Origin: Dactylosporangium aurantiacum
GTDB lineage: Bacteria; Actinomycetota; Actinomycetes; Mycobacteriales; Micromonosporaceae
Length of the DNA: 64,000 nt
Assembly: GCF_000716715.1 (NCBI RefSeq)
Contig: NZ_JNYJ01000038.1
Coordinates: forward strand, 124,001-188,000
Reading direction: 5' to 3'
This document shows positions 60,781 to 64,000 of the stretch, piece after piece. A program made the translations under genes and the position numbers. How positions within the stretch are numbered: the first letter of the stretch is position 1; each line of letters begins with the position of its first letter. The notes beneath the pieces are model-generated. The model was given only the letters and a program-made list of their open reading frames with translations. It had not been told where the DNA came from and did not search any database.

Positions 60781-61899
60781 GTGGGGACTGGGAAGCTCGA
60801 CGTCGACGCGATCCTCGCCGACCCGGCGATCCGCATCGTCGTCTGCTGCGGCTCCGGCGGCGTGGGCAAGACCACGACGGCGGCGGCGCTGGCGGTGCGC
60901 GCCGCCGAGCGGCACGGCCGGCGCACGGTGGTGCTCACCATCGACCCGGCCCGCCGGCTGGCGCAGGCGCTGGGCCTGACCGAGCTGGACAACACGCCGC
61001 GGCTGGTCAAGGGCCTGCAACCGGACTCCGCCGAGCTCCAAGCCATGATGCTGGACATGAAGCGGACCTTCGACGAGGTCGTGCTCGAGCACACCGACCC
61101 GAAGCGCGCCGAGGAGATCTTCGCCAACCCCTTCTACCAGGCCATGAGCTCCACGTTCTCGGGGACGCAGGAGTACATGGCGATGGAGAAGCTCGGCCAG
61201 CTGCGGGCCCGCGACGAGTGGGACCTGATCGTGGTCGACACCCCGCCGTCGCGCTCCGCGCTGGACTTCCTGGACGCTCCGGCCCGGCTGTCGCGCTTCC
61301 TGGACGGCAAGATGCTGCGGCTGCTGCTGGCCCCGGCCCGCGCCGGCGGGCGCAGCGTGTTCAACCTGGTGTCCGCGTCGTTCGGGCTGTTCAGCCGTAC
61401 CGTCACGAAGATCCTCGGCGCGCAGCTGCTGACCGACCTGTCGGGGTTCGTCGGCGCCCTGGACTCGATGTTCGGCGGCTTCCGCGAGCGGGCCGAGCAG
61501 ACCTACCGGGTGTTGCAGGCACCGGAGACGGCGTTCCTGGTGGTGGCGGCCCCGGAGCCGGACGCGGTGCGCGAGGCGATGTACTTCGCCGGGCGGCTCG
61601 CCGCCGACCGGATGCCCCTGGCCGGGCTGGTGCTCAACCGGGTGGTGTCGGTGCCCGCGGAGCTGGCCGCCGACGAGGCCCGGGCGGCCGCGGAGCGGCT
61701 CGACGAGCTGGGCGGCCATCAGGCGACCGCGGAGGTGCTGCGGGTGCACGCCGAGCTGGCGGACCAGCGCGACCGGCAGGCGGCGGTCTCCGGCCGGTTC
61801 CTGCGCGCCCATCCCGGTGTGCCGGTCGTCAAGGTCCCGGCGCAGCCCGCCGACGTCCATGACCTCGACGGGCTGCGCGCGATCGGAGTTTCGTTCTGA
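60781..61899 (+). CDS. ArsA-like ATPase, second of pair
   Basis: 372 residues. Walker A reads CGSGGVGKTTTAAALA: the P-loop Lys is present but the N-terminal signature Lys of the deviant motif is Ser. VVDTPPSRSALDFLDAP is the switch region, followed by a hydrophobic helical segment (about 180-215). Ortholog by position of Rv3680. Likely a heteromer with the preceding protein. Stop is 8 nt from the convergent whiB4 stop. Confidence 0.9.
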   Translation: MGTGKLDVDAILADPAIRIVVCCGSGGVGKTTTAAALAVRAAERHGRRTVVLTIDPARRLAQALGLTELDNTPRLVKGLQPDSAELQAMMLDMKRTFDEVVLEHTDPKRAEEIFANPFYQAMSSTFSGTQEYMAMEKLGQLRARDEWDLIVVDTPPSRSALDFLDAPARLSRFLDGKMLRLLLAPARAGGRSVFNLVSASFGLFSRTVTKILGAQLLTDLSGFVGALDSMFGGFRERAEQTYRVLQAPETAFLVVAAPEPDAVREAMYFAGRLAADRMPLAGLVLNRVVSVPAELAADEARAAAERLDELGGHQATAEVLRVHAELADQRDRQAAVSGRFLRAHPGVPVVKVPAQPADVHDLDGLRAIGVSF

Positions 61900-61907
61900 C
61901 CGGTGCC

Positions 61908-62216
61908 TCAGCCGGTCGGCACGAGCTCCTTGGGAGCATCCTTCTCATTGCGGTCCATGGCGGCTTCGAACATCTTGCGCCAGCTGGGCACCTGCGGGTG
62001 ACGGCGCAGCAACGCACGGCGCTCGCGCTCGGTCATGCCGCCCCAGACTCCGAACTCGATCCGGTTGTCGAGGGCGTCCGCCAGGCACTCGTACCGCACA
62101 GGGCAGCTCCGGCAGATCCGCTTCGCCACGTTCTGCTCGGCACCCTGGACGAACAATGCGTCCGGGTCGCCATTGCGACACGCGGCGATGCTGGGCCAGT
62201 CGACGACCATGCTCAT
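61908..62216 (-). CDS. whiB4: WhiB-family iron-sulfur regulator
   Basis: 102 residues with the four conserved cluster Cys (one in AACRNGDPDALF, two in CRSCP, one in YECLADAL) and the family turn GVWGGMTERERRAL. The position between the ArsA-like pair and a ponA2-like gene is that of Rv3681c (WhiB4), a redox-responsive regulator. ATG 62216 is preferred because GAGGA lies 5 nt upstream; an in-frame ATG at 62210 is possible. Confidence 0.93.
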   Translation of the reverse strand: MSMVVDWPSIAACRNGDPDALFVQGAEQNVAKRICRSCPVRYECLADALDNRIEFGVWGGMTERERRALLRRHPQVPSWRKMFEAAMDRNEKDAPKELVPTG

Positions 62217-62648
62217 ATTTCCTCTTCCCCCCTTGGACTCCCCCCGGGTCCATCCGCCGTGCTTGCCCCAGCGAATAGCACCCAAACCACGTCCCCCCAT
62301 GGCTTTTGGATGCAGTTCGCCGGGCTACCCGGCGCGACGGCAGGGTCCCCGGCCACGGGAACCCCGAGAGGAGCTTTCCGGAACATCATGCTCTGTAGTC
62401 GTCCAGTTACGCAACGTTGTTGCACCAGGTTAACCGGCCCTTTGCGATCCACCAAAAGGCCGGAGCGTGCTACCGCAGCGTCACGACCGGGTGCGATTTA
62501 CCCAAAATGCCCGCACTCCCGTGTTCCGTGCATCAGACTCGGCTACGGGTCAACCTCACGCGCGGTGTCACGCGTCTAGTGCAACGAGGACGCCAGCATC
62601 TGGACGCGGCCTCATGACGTCGTCCCGTAGGCTGAGGAAGTGACCTGG
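62217..62648. promoter_or_regulatory. 432-nt divergent regulatory region, whiB4 versus PBP gene
   Basis: No gene is credible. It is less G+C-rich than its surroundings around 62390-62520. An imperfect inverted repeat CCGGCCCTTT (62434-62443) / AAAAGGCCGG (62454-62463) has one mismatch and a 10-nt loop and could be a regulator site or leader hairpin. GAGGA at 62634-62638 is the ribosome-binding candidate of the PBP gene. Confidence 0.5.
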
Positions 62649-64000
62649 ATGCGTAAACGCGAACACGGCCTGCTGCCCAATGCAGCATCGCTCCTGCTGT
62701 GTGGGCTGCTCGCGGGCTTGGTGGTCGCTGCGGCCGCGTTCCCCGCGGTCGCGATGTCCGGCCTCGCCGCGAAGGCCGGAGCTGACACCTTCGAGAATCT
62801 GCCGACGGACATCGACGTGCTTCCGTCGCCGCAGATCAGTTACATCTACGCATCCGACGGCAAGACCCTGCTCGCGATGATGTACGACGAGAACCGGCGC
62901 GACGTCCCGCTGACCGATGTCGCCGACGTCATGCGCAAGGCGATCGTGGCCGCGGAGGACAACCGGTTCTACGAGCACCGCGGCGTCGACGTGAAGGGCG
63001 TGGCCCGCGCGTTCGTGGCCAACCAGAACGCCGGCGGCCAGACCGAGCAGGGTGCCTCGACGCTGACGATGCAGTACGTGCGCCAGGCGATCTCCTACTC
63101 GGCGAAGACGCCGCAGGACGTCGTGGACGCCACCGACAAGACCCCGACGCGCAAGCTGCGCGAGATGAAGTATGCGATCGACCTGGAGAAGAAGCTCAAC
63201 AAGGACCAGATCCTCGAGCGGTACCTGAACATCGCCGCCTACGGACACGGCGCCTACGGCATCTTCGCCGCCGCGCACGTCTACTTCGAGAAGGACCCGA
63301 AGGACCTGACGCTGCCGGAGGCCGCGCTCATCGCCGGCCTGGTCAAGGCGCCCGGCACGAGCGACCCGGCAACCACCGACGGTTACCCGCGCGCCATCGA
63401 CCGGCAGAAGTACGTGCTCAACCAGATGGTCGCGATGGGGTACATCAACCAGCAGCAGGCCGACGAGGCCGCCAACACGAAGCTGAACATCGTCGGCAAG
63501 CGCACGCCTGAGGGCTGCGAGTCGGTGCAGCGCCCCGAGGTGCTCGGCGCCGGCTTCTACTGCGACTACCTGCGCCGCTGGTGGATGGACCAGAAGATCT
63601 TCGGCGAGGACCAGTACCAGCGCGCCAACCGGCTGCGCGCCGGCGGCTACACGGTGATCTCCGCGCTCGACGTCAACACCCAGACGGCGGCTCACAAGTA
63701 CGCGCAGGACCAGCCGAACGTCGGCAAGAACGAGAAGATCCGGCTCGGCAACCAGAACGCGATCATGCTGGCCGCGGTCGAGCCGGGCACGGGCCGGGTC
63801 ACGGCGATCGCCACCAACCGCACGTTCAGCAACGACAACAGCAAGAACGGGCCCAACACCAACCCCGACAAGAAGGGGCAGAAGGGCAACTACCCCAACA
63901 CGACGGTGCCGATCATCACCGGTGACAAGGACATCCCCGGCTACCAGGCCGGCTCGACGTTCAAGATGTTCACCGCGGTGGCGGCGCTGGAGGCGGGCCT
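62649..64000 (+). CDS. Class A penicillin-binding protein (PonA2-like), 3' truncated by window
   Basis: Bifunctional peptidoglycan polymerase; 450 codons visible. Membrane helix about 12-38, then a glycosyltransferase 51 domain with EDNRFYEHRGVD (catalytic Glu), GASTLTMQYVRQ, ERYLNIAAYGHGAYG and EAALIAGLVKAPG, and the start of the transpeptidase domain with active-site AGSTFKMFT (Ser-x-x-Lys). ATG 62649 has GAGGA 10 nt upstream; GTG 62640 is an in-frame alternative. The position after whiB4 matches Rv3682. The KTG end of the protein is outside the window. Confidence 0.93.
   Translation, partial: MRKREHGLLPNAASLLLCGLLAGLVVAAAAFPAVAMSGLAAKAGADTFENLPTDIDVLPSPQISYIYASDGKTLLAMMYDENRRDVPLTDVADVMRKAIVAAEDNRFYEHRGVDVKGVARAFVANQNAGGQTEQGASTLTMQYVRQAISYSAKTPQDVVDATDKTPTRKLREMKYAIDLEKKLNKDQILERYLNIAAYGHGAYGIFAAAHVYFEKDPKDLTLPEAALIAGLVKAPGTSDPATTDGYPRAIDRQKYVLNQMVAMGYINQQQADEAANTKLNIVGKRTPEGCESVQRPEVLGAGFYCDYLRRWWMDQKIFGEDQYQRANRLRAGGYTVISALDVNTQTAAHKYAQDQPNVGKNEKIRLGNQNAIMLAAVEPGTGRVTAIATNRTFSNDNSKNGPNTNPDKKGQKGNYPNTTVPIITGDKDIPGYQAGSTFKMFTAVAALEAG

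Noticed and set aside
1..64000. tRNA or rRNA genes
   Set aside because: No stretch with rRNA-like sequence or a recognisable tRNA cloverleaf was noticed in either strand; short tRNAs could still be missed by eye.

Overview
The window is high-G+C actinobacterial DNA, most likely from the Micromonosporaceae. The evidence is pervasive GTG starts, ATGA/GTGA start-stop overlaps, a WhiB protein, mycobacterial-type MarP, Crp and PonA2, and gene order that follows two blocks of the Mycobacterium tuberculosis chromosome: Rv3605c-Rv3628 (DUF3180, folK, folB, folP, folE, ftsH, hpt, tilS, DUF2342, dacB, ppa) and Rv3671c-Rv3682 (marP, NUDIX, thioredoxin-like, nth, crp, MBL hydrolase, RidA, DUF4177, two ArsA-type ATPases, whiB4, ponA2). 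No rRNA, tRNA, CRISPR array, integrase or transposase was found.

Layout. Bases 1-2.3 kb hold a divergent glycine-betaine/choline-type ABC permease and ATPase pair and a membrane protein. 2.3-6.5 kb (minus strand) holds a conserved small protein, an RbsC-like membrane protein, DUF3180 and folK-folB-folP. 6.7-18.2 kb is a foreign-looking block inserted where folP and folE are normally neighbours. It is a tightly coupled operon resembling a Gram-positive type IV secretion apparatus: pilin-like, PrgI/VirB3-like, VirB4 ATPase, VirB6-like, VirB8/TcpC-like and a transglycosylase-M23 wall hydrolase. An FtsK-like protein without a P-loop follows. No relaxase, VirD4 coupling protein or integrase was seen. 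18.4-28.5 kb returns to housekeeping genes: folE, ftsH, hpt, a gamma-glutamyltransferase-like enzyme, tilS, DUF2342 protease, dacB and ppa.

28.5-35.9 kb carries a reduced type VII (ESX-like) locus: a full-length three-ATPase eccC, a divergent eccD and mycP, separated by an intergenic minisatellite. No eccB, eccE or WXG100 gene is present. 36.0-42.9 kb is the marP-NUDIX-TlpA-nth-(CapA)-crp block. 43.0-51.9 kb is a TetR-headed acyl-CoA catabolic operon with AtuA-like proteins, two acyl-CoA dehydrogenases and a biotin-dependent acyl-CoA carboxylase, probably for leucine or isoprenoid catabolism. 51.9-57.9 kb (minus strand) holds a Ser/Thr kinase, a class III nucleotide cyclase fused to an AAA/TPR module, and an MBL-fold hydrolase. 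58.0-64.0 kb holds RidA, DUF4177, a Pro/Gln-rich membrane protein, paired ArsA-like ATPases, whiB4 and the 5' part of a class A penicillin-binding protein.

Two observations stand out. The first is the type IV-like block in the folate operon. The second is a small dispersed repeat (37804-37930, and a truncated copy at 1-73) that sits exactly at ATGA gene junctions and carries its own 30-codon frame beginning and ending in ATGA, so it appears to preserve translational coupling across the junction it occupies.
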